Numbered from the stretch's first letter, positions 53,629 to 63,724 are shown. The stretch is DNA of 64,000 bases from Thermoanaerobacterium xylanolyticum LX-11 (GCF_000189775.2 NC_015555.1:569001-633000); one strand, 5' to 3'. Notes: generated from the sequence alone by a model not told the origin. Made by a program: numbers and translations.

Positions 53629-55121
53629 AGACATTTTTGCTGTACAAAAATCGCGATTTTGATATGAAACAGGAATTGCCATGGAATGAACAAATATTGG
53701 TACAGGATTTGGGATTGAATGCGGTTTTTGATGCTATGGCACAAGGTGATGAGTTTTTGTACGATGTAGCTTATAAAGTCATTCTAACAAGTATAAATGA
53801 TGTAAATGAGATAATTTATCGTCAGGATATTCTCAAAGATTGTCTAAAATATCCCTCTATAATAAGAAGCATTTATGACATTGCGGTAGAAACATTGGAA
53901 AATGAGAAAAAAAATTTTTGGAGCATTTTTAGCAGCTATCCATCGTCAATTTTGCATAGCTCAATTGAGCTTATGTACATGTATGTTGATATGCTTATTA
54001 AATTGAGAAAGATTGCGGAAGAACATTTTCACAAATTTGAATCAGAAGGTTTTAAATCATTATTTTCAATGCTACAAAAAGAATTAAATGATGAGTACAT
54101 TGAAACTGTAAAAACACATTTAAAAGAATTGAAATTTGAAAATGGAGTATTGATAAGTGCGGAATTGGGAAAAGGTAATAAAGGGATTAATTACATTCTC
54201 AGAAGGCCTAATGAAATCAAACAGAGTTTAATTGAAAAGATTTTTTCCAAAAAGGCTTCGGCTTTTACTTTTTACATTGCCGATCGGGATGAAAGTGGCA
54301 TGAAGGCTTTATCAGAATTAAAAGATAGAGGCATAAATCTTGCAGCAAATGCTTTAGCGCAGTCTGCAGATCACATTAATGGCTTTTTTAAAATGCTTAA
54401 AACAGAATTAGCCTTTTATGTAGGATGCATTAATCTGTATGAAGAACTTACTAAAATAGGTGAACCTATATGCTTTCCTGTGCCTTTATCTGCAGAGAAT
54501 AGAAGACACTCTTATTCGGGTTTATATGATATAAGCTTGTCTCTGACGATGAAAAAGAAAGTAGTGTCAAATGATTTGAATGCTGACAGAAAAGATCTTT
54601 TCGTCATAACAGGTGCTAACCAAGGGGGAAAAACGACATTTTTAAGAAGCATTGGCCTGGCGCAGTTAATGATGCAGTCTGGCATGTTTGTGGGAGCAGA
54701 GAAATTTTCATCAAATATATGTATTGGATTATTTACACATTTTAAAAGAGAAGAAGATGAAGAAATGAACAGCGGTAAATTAGACGAAGAATTAAGCAGG
54801 ATGAGTGATATTGTTGATAATATAAAGCAAAATTCCATGATACTTTTTAATGAATCATTTGCAGCTACAAATGAAAGGGAAGGCTCAGAGATTTCAAGAC
54901 AGATAATAAGTGCATTACTGGAAGTTAAAGTAAAGATATTTTTTGTCACTCATCTTTATGAATTATCACGCAGCTTGTACGATAAAAAAATGGACAATGC
55001 GATTTTTTTAAGAGCCGAAAGAAAACCTAATGGTGAAAGATCTTTTAAATTAGTTGAGGGTGAACCGCTAAAGACTAGCTATGGAGAAGATTTGTACAAG
55101 AAGATATTTAAAAATTCTTGA
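53625..55121 (+). CDS. MutS-like ATPase 2 of the fluoride island
   Basis: 498 aa, paralogous in layout to its upstream neighbour but clearly diverged. Walker A GANQGGKTT at 330-338; Walker B variant MILFNESFAAT with Asn409-Glu410; dimer-interface segment FFVTHLYELS. A DNA-mismatch-binding domain is absent. Start ATG 53625 overlaps the previous stop (ATGA). Both proteins share the D-to-N change in Walker B, which argues for a shared property rather than decay. Confidence 0.85.
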   Translation: MKTFLLYKNRDFDMKQELPWNEQILVQDLGLNAVFDAMAQGDEFLYDVAYKVILTSINDVNEIIYRQDILKDCLKYPSIIRSIYDIAVETLENEKKNFWSIFSSYPSSILHSSIELMYMYVDMLIKLRKIAEEHFHKFESEGFKSLFSMLQKELNDEYIETVKTHLKELKFENGVLISAELGKGNKGINYILRRPNEIKQSLIEKIFSKKASAFTFYIADRDESGMKALSELKDRGINLAANALAQSADHINGFFKMLKTELAFYVGCINLYEELTKIGEPICFPVPLSAENRRHSYSGLYDISLSLTMKKKVVSNDLNADRKDLFVITGANQGGKTTFLRSIGLAQLMMQSGMFVGAEKFSSNICIGLFTHFKREEDEEMNSGKLDEELSRMSDIVDNIKQNSMILFNESFAATNEREGSEISRQIISALLEVKVKIFFVTHLYELSRSLYDKKMDNAIFLRAERKPNGERSFKLVEGEPLKTSYGEDLYKKIFKNS

Positions 55122-55217
55122 TTTGATTAAAATTTGATGGAGAGATTGAGATTTTTATTTTTACTATTATATTGAAAAGTTTTAATATTTTAGGTATAAT
55201 TGTATTAACAGATGCAT

Positions 55218-55300
55218 AAAGGTGATGGAACTCACTCAAACTGCCATAAGGCTAATAGTTCCTACGTGGTTTAAAAAACCAGTAGGAACTATTTTCTTTT
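55218..55300 (+). promoter_or_regulatory. Fluoride riboswitch 2 (crcB type) with terminator
   Basis: Aptamer about 55218-55265 (ggtgatggaactcact, ctgcc, ggctaatagttcctac). An overlapping terminator pairs aatagttcctac-tggtt with aaccagtaggaactatt (to about 55290) and ends ttctttt. Its conserved GAT is AAT in the second block (ctaatag). It is the first of two aptamers before the antiporter gene; the 318-bp gap 55122-55439 is filled by these two riboswitches and their promoter. Confidence 0.88.
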
Positions 55301-55343
55301 ATAGGGGGTGATATTAAGAAAAGTGTAATATTTTGAAATGTTC

Positions 55344-55431
55344 AGCGATGGAGCTCGCGCAATGCACCAGGATGCTGATAGCTCCTACCATTTTAACAAA
55401 AAAATTCATAATAAATGGAATAATTAGGGGG
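55344..55431 (+). promoter_or_regulatory. Fluoride riboswitch 3 (crcB type), probably translational
   Basis: Aptamer about 55344-55388 (gcgatggagctcgcg, tgcaccaggatgc, tgatagctcctac). No T-run terminator follows. The 3' strand ctccta could pair with taggggg, the Shine-Dalgarno (55425-55431) of the antiporter gene, suggesting control of translation. It lies about 50 bases after the terminator of riboswitch 2. Confidence 0.8.
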
Positions 55432-55439
55432 TTGTACTA

Positions 55440-56567
55440 ATGTGGTTGACTTATAGTTGGTGGTTAGGTTTAGCTTTGATAGCAGGATTGGTTGCTGATT
55501 GGACGGGTATATCTATATCATTAATTGAGATTTTGGTAGGGGTTATTGCTGGCAATTATTTAGGATTTCAAACAAATCAGTGGGTAGAGTTTTTAGGAGG
55601 CGTTGGAAGCGTTTTTTTGACATTTTTAGCCGGAGCAGAAGTTGATCCAATAGTCTTAAAGTCAAAGTTTAAAGAGAGCATCACAATAGGGCTTTTAGCT
55701 CTTATATTTCCTTTTGCAGGAGCTTTTGCTTTTACGCATTTTGTTGCAGATTGGACTCTTAAAGCTTCTGAAATTGCTGGCATTGCTCTTTCAACAACTT
55801 CTGTTGCAGTTGTGTATGCTGTAATGGTGGAAAGTGGACTTAATGAAACGGAACTTGGGAAAATTATTTTAGCTGCTTGTTTTATCAATGATCTTGGTAC
55901 AGTTTTAGTGCTTGGGATACTTTTTGCAAACTATAACAAGTGGATGTTGTTATTTGTAGTTATTACAGTAGTAGTAGCTGTATTTATGCCCTCTGCTACA
56001 AAAAAATTCTTTGCAGTATATGGCAATAAAGTAGGGCAATTAGAAATAAAATATCTATTTTTCTTTCTATTTTTAACAGGTGGATTAGCCTCTATGGCAA
56101 ATAGTGAAGCTGTTCTTCCGGCATATATACTTGGATTAATGGTATCAGGTTTTTTTGTAAAAGAAAAGAATTTATTATTCCGTATGAGATCAATAGCATT
56201 TGCTATTTTTACACCTTTTTACTTTATAAAAGCGGGATTATACGTCTCTCTTCATGGTGTAATAGTAAATATTCTTTTGATTGTTATATTACTTTTAATT
56301 AAAATTGCAACAAAATATATAGCGGTAAAACCAACTACTATGGTATTTAAATTTTCAAAACAAGAAGGAATGTATACAACTCTTCTAATGTCTACAGGTC
56401 TTACTTTTGGAACAATATCAGCAATGTTTGGATTAACTCATAAAATAATAACAAGTAATCAGTACACTATTCTTGTTACTGTAGTTATTTTAAGTGCAAT
56501 TGTACCTACATTAATTGCAGAAAAATTTTACAGACCGCAAGATTATGATATAGAAAGGAAGATTTAG
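55440..56567 (+). CDS. CPA-type cation:proton (or fluoride-linked) antiporter
   Basis: 375 aa with about eleven or twelve TM segments, of the Na+/H+-exchanger fold (NhaS/KefB-like CPA2). The TM6-equivalent carries FINDLGTVLV, with the ND pair of ion binding, and TTSVAVVYAVMVESGLNETELG before it. Position after tandem fluoride riboswitches and before UspA points to fluoride defence, where antiporters of this kind are known riboswitch targets; whether it moves fluoride itself or corrects pH/Na+ is not readable. ATG 55440 follows aggggg by 8 bases. Confidence 0.85.
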   Translation: MWLTYSWWLGLALIAGLVADWTGISISLIEILVGVIAGNYLGFQTNQWVEFLGGVGSVFLTFLAGAEVDPIVLKSKFKESITIGLLALIFPFAGAFAFTHFVADWTLKASEIAGIALSTTSVAVVYAVMVESGLNETELGKIILAACFINDLGTVLVLGILFANYNKWMLLFVVITVVVAVFMPSATKKFFAVYGNKVGQLEIKYLFFFLFLTGGLASMANSEAVLPAYILGLMVSGFFVKEKNLLFRMRSIAFAIFTPFYFIKAGLYVSLHGVIVNILLIVILLLIKIATKYIAVKPTTMVFKFSKQEGMYTTLLMSTGLTFGTISAMFGLTHKIITSNQYTILVTVVILSAIVPTLIAEKFYRPQDYDIERKI

Positions 56568-56568
56568 A

Positions 56569-56988
56569 ATGTTTAAAAAAATTTTACTTGCGTATGATGG
56601 GTCGGAATATGCAAATAAAGCATATGAATTTGTTTTAGAATTAGCGCAAATAAATAATAGTGAAGCATATTTGATATCGGTTGCTAATATTCCGGAATTT
56701 GTAAATTCAAAAGACGAAGTAGATGAGGCTTTAAATTCAGCAAAATTATATTATGGGAAGATACTTGGAAATGCAAGGAAATTGGCTAATGAAAAAGGGA
56801 TAAAAGTATTTACAGAAGTGATAACAGGTCATCCTGTGGATTCAGTAATCCGCTTTGCAGAAAAACATGGATGTGACTTGATAGTTGTGGGTGAAAAAGG
56901 TAATAGCGGTGTAAAAAGGTATATTATTGGAAACGTTGCAGAAAACATAGCAAGGCATGCAAAATGTTCTGTTCTTATTGTAAAATAA
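56569..56988 (+). CDS. Universal stress protein (UspA family)
   Basis: 139 aa single Usp domain. KKILLAYDGSEYANKAYEF at the N-terminus and the nucleotide-binding VVGEKGNSGVKRYIIGNVAENI near residue 105-126 (GxxGx9GN) suggest ATP binding. Starts 1 bp after the antiporter stop, so the two are coupled. UspA genes are known riders of fluoride-riboswitch operons. Confidence 0.92.
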   Translation: MFKKILLAYDGSEYANKAYEFVLELAQINNSEAYLISVANIPEFVNSKDEVDEALNSAKLYYGKILGNARKLANEKGIKVFTEVITGHPVDSVIRFAEKHGCDLIVVGEKGNSGVKRYIIGNVAENIARHAKCSVLIVK

Positions 56989-57005
56989 TATGTAGTGGCT
57001 ATATA

Positions 57006-57047
57006 AAATTTGAAATTCAGGTATGTCAATACCTGAATTTCAAATTT
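57006..57047 (+). repeat. Perfect 19-bp hairpin between uspA and the dynamin-like gene
   Basis: Arms 57006-57024 and 57029-57047 are exact complements over 19 bp with the 4-base loop gtca. No T-run follows. It sits 19 bases before the next start codon and could attenuate transcription, process the mRNA or block ribosome entry. Confidence 0.8.
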
Positions 57048-57066
57048 ACAATATGGATGTAATCCA

Positions 57067-58827
57067 ATGAAGGAGCGATATAGTAGTATGAGGAAAAAAT
57101 TAGATGAAATATTTGAAAAAGTAGAAAGTATATCAAAAGATATAAGTGTTGAAGCAATAGAAGATGCTATATCAGATATTAAAGATAAATTTAGCAGTAA
57201 TGTCTTTTATCTTGTAGTGTTAGGACAATTTAAAAGAGGAAAATCGACATTCACCAATTATATATTGGGAATTGATATGCTTCCTACAGGAGTCGTTCCC
57301 TTAACATCTGTTATAACAAAAGTTCAATATAGTATTGAAGTATGGGCAAAAGTACTGTACGAAGATGGTAGGATTGATAATATTGATGTAAAAGAATTGG
57401 ATTTATACTGCACAGAGAAGAACAATCCTAAAAACATAAAAAAAGTCAAAGAGATACATATAGGATATCCTTTTGAGTTTGTAAGCAATGATGTAGTAAT
57501 TATAGACACACCTGGTATTGGATCGGTATACAAGCATAATACAGATGTCGCATATGGTTATATAAATAAAGCTGATGCTGTGATTTTTTTACTTTCGGTG
57601 GATCCTCCTATAAGTGAATTGGAAAAAGAGTTTTTGTCTCAAATATCAGAGAATGTCAACAAGATATTTTTTGTTTTAAACAAAATTGACTATGTAAGTG
57701 AAATAGAATTAGATGAGATAATTAAATTTAATGAAAATATTATAAAAGAAATTACGAAGCATGATAATATTATTATATATCCAATTTCTGCTAAATTGGC
57801 GTTAGAAGGCAAAATTTCGAAAGATAATGAAGCAATTGAAAAGAGTAGAGCAAAAAAGCTTGAAGTTGACTTACAAAATTTTCTAATGACAGAAAAAGAA
57901 AAAGTATTGCTTGAAAGTTATGCTAAAAATATTGATCGGATCATTTCAATGTGCCAAACTTTTATTGAAAGCAGCATAAAATTAAAACAAATTCCTTTAG
58001 AACATTTAGAATCTAATATAAAAGCCTTTGAAAACTTTATTAGAAAAGTTGAGAAAAATAAAAATGAAATATATTTATTATTTCAAGGCGACATGAAAAA
58101 TATTTTACAAAATTTTGATGAGAAAGTCGAGGAATATAAACAATATTTAAGCTTGAGAGTTTCAGAAAGAACAAAAGAACATTATAACAGCATTTTAAAA
58201 TTAAGTAGAATTGATCAGAAACGAGAACTTGAGGAATATGTTGAAAAAACAATAGTAGAAGAATTTGAAATAATAAAAATGGAAATTGAAAGGGATATTG
58301 AGAAACAGTATAATGTGGCATTATCAAATTATTTTTCAAGGATTAATGAAGTCATTGATGAAATAAAATCTGTGGCAAATGAGTTGTTTGGTATAGATTT
58401 AGAATATTTTAAGTGCAGAGATGGAATTACATCAGAAAGTAAATTTACGTACAAAATAGGATATGATGTAGATGCATTGGAAATCGATCCGGTAATTTTT
58501 ACTTATTTCTTGCCCAAAAAAATTGCTGGCAAGATTATATTAAATGGTATTGTAAGCAGGATTCATGTAGATATTGATAGAAATTTAGGCCGTATAAGAT
58601 ATGATTTGTTAAGAAGAATTGAAGAAAGTTTTAGTGAATTTGAAAAGGATATGAATTCAAAATTGCAATCTATGTTTGAAACGGTTAAAAAACTTCTTGC
58701 TAAAACAAAAACTAATTATGAACTTGACAAAGATAGCTTTCAAAAAGAAAAAGATTTGTATCTAAATATGTTGAAAAATATTTACGAATTGAAAAGCAAA
58801 TTAAATGATATAATTGCCAAAAATTAG
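57067..58827 (+). CDS. Bacterial dynamin-like GTPase
   Basis: 586 aa. GTPase domain: P-loop GQFKRGKS (residues 53-60), switch Thr in the GVVPLTSV region, DTPGIG and NKID. After about residue 290 it is long helical bundle/coiled coil (stalk), with a hydrophobic stretch near FTYFLPKKIAGKIILNGIV (about 478-500) that may be the membrane paddle. Bacterial dynamin-like proteins act on membranes, including repair. No second subunit is adjacent. The start ATG 57067 has a weak SD; ATG 57088, after aaggag at long spacing, is possible. Third gene after the antiporter's riboswitches. Confidence 0.85.
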   Translation: MKERYSSMRKKLDEIFEKVESISKDISVEAIEDAISDIKDKFSSNVFYLVVLGQFKRGKSTFTNYILGIDMLPTGVVPLTSVITKVQYSIEVWAKVLYEDGRIDNIDVKELDLYCTEKNNPKNIKKVKEIHIGYPFEFVSNDVVIIDTPGIGSVYKHNTDVAYGYINKADAVIFLLSVDPPISELEKEFLSQISENVNKIFFVLNKIDYVSEIELDEIIKFNENIIKEITKHDNIIIYPISAKLALEGKISKDNEAIEKSRAKKLEVDLQNFLMTEKEKVLLESYAKNIDRIISMCQTFIESSIKLKQIPLEHLESNIKAFENFIRKVEKNKNEIYLLFQGDMKNILQNFDEKVEEYKQYLSLRVSERTKEHYNSILKLSRIDQKRELEEYVEKTIVEEFEIIKMEIERDIEKQYNVALSNYFSRINEVIDEIKSVANELFGIDLEYFKCRDGITSESKFTYKIGYDVDALEIDPVIFTYFLPKKIAGKIILNGIVSRIHVDIDRNLGRIRYDLLRRIEESFSEFEKDMNSKLQSMFETVKKLLAKTKTNYELDKDSFQKEKDLYLNMLKNIYELKSKLNDIIAKN

Positions 58828-58913
58828 GCAATCATCCTAAAAAGATATTGACTTCTACAATTAATTTGTTTAAACTATAGTTAGAAAATTATAGTTAAAA
58901 GTAAATAATTTTA

Positions 58914-58988
58914 TTAGGTGATGAAGCTCACCTTAATTGCTAATTTTAGCTGATGGCTTCTATATAAGTATAGGAGTTATCAGCTTTT
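58914..58988 (+). promoter_or_regulatory. Fluoride riboswitch 4 (crcB type) with terminator
   Basis: Aptamer about 58914-58963 (AGGTGATGAAGCTCACCT, ttgctaattttagc, tgatggcttctat). The overlapping terminator pairs agctgatggcttctata with tataggagttatcagct (58949-58984), then ttttat. It stands 40 bases before the enolase start. Enolase is a classical target of fluoride inhibition. Confidence 0.92.
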
Positions 58989-59014
58989 ATTATTATAAAT
59001 TTAAAATTATCTAA

Positions 59015-60316
<1,302 letters not shown>

Positions 60317-60334
60317 CTATAGAGTTTAGAAAGG

Positions 60335-60375
60335 ATGGCTAACAGCATCATTAATTAATGACTGTTGTTAGCCAT
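60335..60375 (+). terminator. Hairpin after enolase
   Basis: Stem ATGGCTAACA/TGTTAGCCAT (60335-60344, 60366-60375), loop containing a second small palindrome attaattaat, followed by only TTT. A weak or partial terminator between eno and the MFS gene. Confidence 0.65.
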
Positions 60376-60450
60376 TTTGGTCTAATTTATTAATTAAAAT
60401 AATTAGCGAGAAGAGCAATAAAAAAAGGACCACAGCAAAAAGGATTTGAT

Positions 60451-61638
60451 ATGATGAAAATTGATGATAAAGATAAAAAAGTGGCAATTAGTGTTATACT
60501 TCTACTTGGTATAGTTAGTGCATTTGGAGATATAACTTATGAAGGTGCAAGAAGTGTGTATGGTCCATATTTGAAGTTGTTAGGTGCAAATGCACTAATC
60601 GTTGGCATTGTTACGGGTATTGGTGAATTTTTGGCGTCTGCTATTAGAATACCAGTAGGATATGCTATAGATAAGACATCAAAACCATGGCTTTGGACGA
60701 TATTAGGATATGGAATGCTTATTTCTGTACCTCTTTTAGCTATTACAGGTAAATGGCCAATAGCAGCGCTGTTAATAATATTGGAGCGAACCGGAAAAGC
60801 AATAAGAAGTCCAGGAAAAGATACTATTTTATCACATGTAAGTAAAAAAATAGGAACTGGATTAGGTTTTGGATTACATGAGTTGCTTGATCAAATTGGT
60901 GGTATTATAGGACCTTTGATTTTTACTTTTGTTATATCTTTTGCTGGTAGTTATAAGACGGGCTTTATTTTGATGTGGATTCCAGCAATACTTACTGTTA
61001 TATTTGTAATATACGCTCGAAGCAAAGTCACTAATCCTGCAGAATTGGAGAAAAATACAAAAAATGCATCTAAAAATGTAGATTTGTTGAATAAAAACTT
61101 TTCAAGGCAGTATTTATATTACATGCTTTTTATATTTTTTGCAATGCTCGGATTTGCTAATTATCCGATTATTTCATATCATTTTTTGAGTCATAAAGTG
61201 TTAAGCCAAGATGCTATTCCACTTTTGTACGCATTAGCAATGGCGGTAGATGGAGTAAGTGCAGTATTCATTGGAAAATTTTATGACAAGAAAGGTTTTT
61301 TGTCGTTAGCAGTGCTTCCAATATCGACCTTTTTGATGACTTTCATGGTCTTTTCAAATATGCCAGTTTTGGCTATCGTTTCAATGCTTATATGGGGATT
61401 TATTACAAGTATGCAAGAAACTACGATGAGGTCTGTAATTACCGATATTACGTATATTTCTGAGCGAGGCAAGGCGTTTGGTGTATTCAGTGCTGTTACA
61501 GGATTTTCTATGTTTTTAGGAAGTACTATTTTCGGATACTTATATGCTCATTCTATCAATTTTATATTTCTATATTCAATAATAGCCGAAATGATTGCGC
61601 TTTTTTGGTATGTGTTATTTGTTAGATCAAGCAGATAA
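60451..61638 (+). CDS. MFS transporter 1 of the fluoride island
   Basis: 395 aa, twelve TM segments expected. Begins KVAISVILLLGIVSAFGDI; the loop 2-3 motif is IRIPVGYAIDKTSK, and ERTGKAIRSPGKDTILS follows. The latter motif recurs as TDGIGKGLKDAPRDALVA in the MFS protein at 62537, so the two are members of the same subfamily. Substrate unknown. aaagga 8 bases before ATG 60451. It lies behind enolase and ahead of riboswitch 5. Confidence 0.85.
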   Translation: MMKIDDKDKKVAISVILLLGIVSAFGDITYEGARSVYGPYLKLLGANALIVGIVTGIGEFLASAIRIPVGYAIDKTSKPWLWTILGYGMLISVPLLAITGKWPIAALLIILERTGKAIRSPGKDTILSHVSKKIGTGLGFGLHELLDQIGGIIGPLIFTFVISFAGSYKTGFILMWIPAILTVIFVIYARSKVTNPAELEKNTKNASKNVDLLNKNFSRQYLYYMLFIFFAMLGFANYPIISYHFLSHKVLSQDAIPLLYALAMAVDGVSAVFIGKFYDKKGFLSLAVLPISTFLMTFMVFSNMPVLAIVSMLIWGFITSMQETTMRSVITDITYISERGKAFGVFSAVTGFSMFLGSTIFGYLYAHSINFIFLYSIIAEMIALFWYVLFVRSSR

Positions 61639-61667
61639 ATTTATGGTATAATATAGTTAAAAGAATA

Positions 61668-61740
61668 TTATGGTGATGAAGCTCACCTTAATTGCTTTGA
61701 TGGCTAATGGCTTCTACATTTAGTAGGAGCTATTTTTGTT
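61668..61740 (+). promoter_or_regulatory. Fluoride riboswitch 5 (crcB type) with terminator
   Basis: Aptamer about 61668-61716 (TGGTGATGAAGCTCACCT, ttgctttgatggc, taatggcttctac). Terminator: aatggcttctac with gtaggagctatt (61705-61734), then a T-rich tail. A -10-like TATAAT is in ggtataatatag (about 61645-61656). It controls the three-gene operon that follows. Confidence 0.9.
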
Positions 61741-61799
61741 TTACTTTAAGGATAGAGCATGATAATAAAAAATAGTTGATATATGAAAGGATGATCGTG

Positions 61800-62132
61800 A
61801 TGAAGAAAGTATCATTTGAAATAAGTGACGAACAAATGGAAGAAATAAAAGAATTAAAAGAGGATTTGGAAAAGGACGGTTTCAGCAGTGAAGACTGTTA
61901 CAGAGCTATTTTTGAGATGGGTATTAAAGCGTATTGGATGGAACGAAAAAATCCTGATGATAAAGATATAAGAAAACAGCTTATAATGTTGGCATCAAAG
62001 TATTCCGCTATGAGATTTAAATATTTCCAGCTAGTAAGAGATAATCAAACACTGGATATTAAATTAAAAGGGTATGAGGCAGAAAACAATTATTTAAAAG
62101 GACTTTCTGGCATAAGGACTGATGAAGAATGA
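61800..62132 (+). CDS. Ribbon-helix-helix-like small protein
   Basis: 110 aa. The N-terminal KKVSFEISDEQMEEIKEL followed by a second helix (SSEDCYRAIFEMGIKAYWM) resembles a ribbon-helix-helix (CopG/Arc-like) domain; the C-terminal half is helical (RFKYFQLVRDNQTLDIKL). It may be a DNA-binding regulator, though this is by eye. ATG 61800 with gaaagga 8 bases upstream is preferred to 61776. Overlaps the zinc-ribbon gene by 4 bases. Confidence 0.72.
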   Translation: MKKVSFEISDEQMEEIKELKEDLEKDGFSSEDCYRAIFEMGIKAYWMERKNPDDKDIRKQLIMLASKYSAMRFKYFQLVRDNQTLDIKLKGYEAENNYLKGLSGIRTDEE

Positions 62133-62524
62133 GGTATATATGTCCTAACTGCTTTAAAATAGCTGATATTGGCGATGAAAAATGTCAAAAATGTGGGTAT
62201 GATTTTAAAAATATTACAAATGATGATTATAGCAAAAAACTTATTACGGCGTTAAATCATCCTGATTATAATGTACAGTATATGGCAGCAAAGATTATTG
62301 GTGAACTAAAAATTAAAGAAGCTAAAAATACTTTAATAGAGTATCTTAAGAAGGACAGAAAGGAAAGAGATCCCTACATTGAACAAGCTGTTGTAGCAGC
62401 ATTAGGGGAAATAGGCGATAAAGATGTATATAATTATATTAAAGAAAATATAGATAATTTTTCAGTTTTATCAAAGAACATCGCCTTAATTGCTTTAGAA
62501 AAAATTAAATCAAGATTTAATTAG
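62129..62524 (+). CDS. Zinc-ribbon/HEAT-repeat protein
   Basis: 131 aa. An N-terminal zinc ribbon with two CxxC knuckles (RYICPNC, KCQKCGYDF) joins about three HEAT-like helical repeats (HPDYNVQYMAAKIIGEL; PYIEQAVVAALGEIGD). Such repeats bind proteins. Start overlaps the previous stop, and the MFS gene begins 12 bp after its stop. Function unknown; an adaptor in the fluoride response is a guess. Confidence 0.78.
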   Translation: MRYICPNCFKIADIGDEKCQKCGYDFKNITNDDYSKKLITALNHPDYNVQYMAAKIIGELKIKEAKNTLIEYLKKDRKERDPYIEQAVVAALGEIGDKDVYNYIKENIDNFSVLSKNIALIALEKIKSRFN

Positions 62525-62536
62525 GAGGATAATAAA

Positions 62537-63724
62537 ATGGATAATAAAGAAAGACAAAATAAGAGTACAGTCAATAATATTAAGACATTAGGATGGGTGG
62601 CTTTTTTTGGTGGTTTAAGCCAGGATATGATACAACCTATTTTGCCAACGTTTTACACTCAGATATTAGGTTTAAGTAAAGAAACCGTAGGGTTAATTGA
62701 GGGAAGCGTAACAACGATTGTCAGTATTATGAGGATTGTTTCTGGCATAATATCTGACAAACTTGGAAAGAGAAAATCAATCGTCTTTATAGGATATTTA
62801 TTTTCTGCAATAGGAAGAATTTTTCTATCATTGACTAATGGTGCAGCAATGACGTTTGGATTGCGTTTTACTGATGGCATTGGTAAAGGTTTAAAGGATG
62901 CTCCAAGAGATGCACTTGTTGCAAAGTCATCTGAAATGAAAAACATGGGCTATTCATTCGGATTTCAAAGAATGCTTGATACGTTAGGCTCATTTATTGG
63001 ACCACTTATCACAACAGGGTTAATGGTTTTGCTTGCTAAATACATAGATGAGACGAAATACAGGATAATATTTTTAGTTGCAGGGCTTATTGGCTTTATT
63101 ACAATATTGCTTATTGGATTATTCGTAGTCGAAAGAAAAGGAGATAATGTCAGTACACCGTTTAAATTTGATTTCACTATATTCAAAGGAAAATTTTTGT
63201 TGTTTTTCATAGTTATGCTAATATTTACACTTGGAAATAGCAGTGATGCATTTTTGATATTAAGAGCTCGTAACGTAGGCGTAAGTTCAGCCATGATACC
63301 TATTATCATTGCCATGTTTAACCTTTTTTATGCTTTACTGTCTGTGCCCAGCGGAATACTGTCTGACAAGATTGGAAGGGTTAATGTAATCAAAATTGGA
63401 TGGTTAATTTATGCAGTTACTTATCTTGGATTTGCATTAGCCAGGGTGCCTTGGCATATATGGATTTTATATGCAATTTACGGTATTTATTATTCTACGA
63501 CTGAAGGTGTAGCAAAGTCTCTTGTTGCGCATCTTGTAGATGAAAATAATAGAGGAACAGCTTTTGGATTGTACAATGCTTCTATTGGTATCCTTGCACT
63601 GCCTGCCAGTTTTATTGCTGGGTATCTGTGGGATAAAGTTGCACCTTCCGCTCCATTTTATTTTGGCGCTGGATGCTCAATATTAGCTGTAATTTTTATA
63701 ACTATATTTAGAATAGAAAAGTAA
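62537..63724 (+). CDS. MFS transporter 2 of the fluoride island
   Basis: 395 aa, twelve TM segments expected. Loop 2-3 has RIVSGIISDKLGKRKS and loop 8-9 has LSVPSGILSDKIGRVN, the MFS signature. TDGIGKGLKDAPRDALVA matches the like-placed motif in the first MFS protein. SD taggagg before ATG 62537. Last gene of the operon under fluoride riboswitch 5. It could export an organic anion or metal-fluoride; the substrate cannot be read. Confidence 0.86.
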   Translation: MDNKERQNKSTVNNIKTLGWVAFFGGLSQDMIQPILPTFYTQILGLSKETVGLIEGSVTTIVSIMRIVSGIISDKLGKRKSIVFIGYLFSAIGRIFLSLTNGAAMTFGLRFTDGIGKGLKDAPRDALVAKSSEMKNMGYSFGFQRMLDTLGSFIGPLITTGLMVLLAKYIDETKYRIIFLVAGLIGFITILLIGLFVVERKGDNVSTPFKFDFTIFKGKFLLFFIVMLIFTLGNSSDAFLILRARNVGVSSAMIPIIIAMFNLFYALLSVPSGILSDKIGRVNVIKIGWLIYAVTYLGFALARVPWHIWILYAIYGIYYSTTEGVAKSLVAHLVDENNRGTAFGLYNASIGILALPASFIAGYLWDKVAPSAPFYFGAGCSILAVIFITIFRIEK

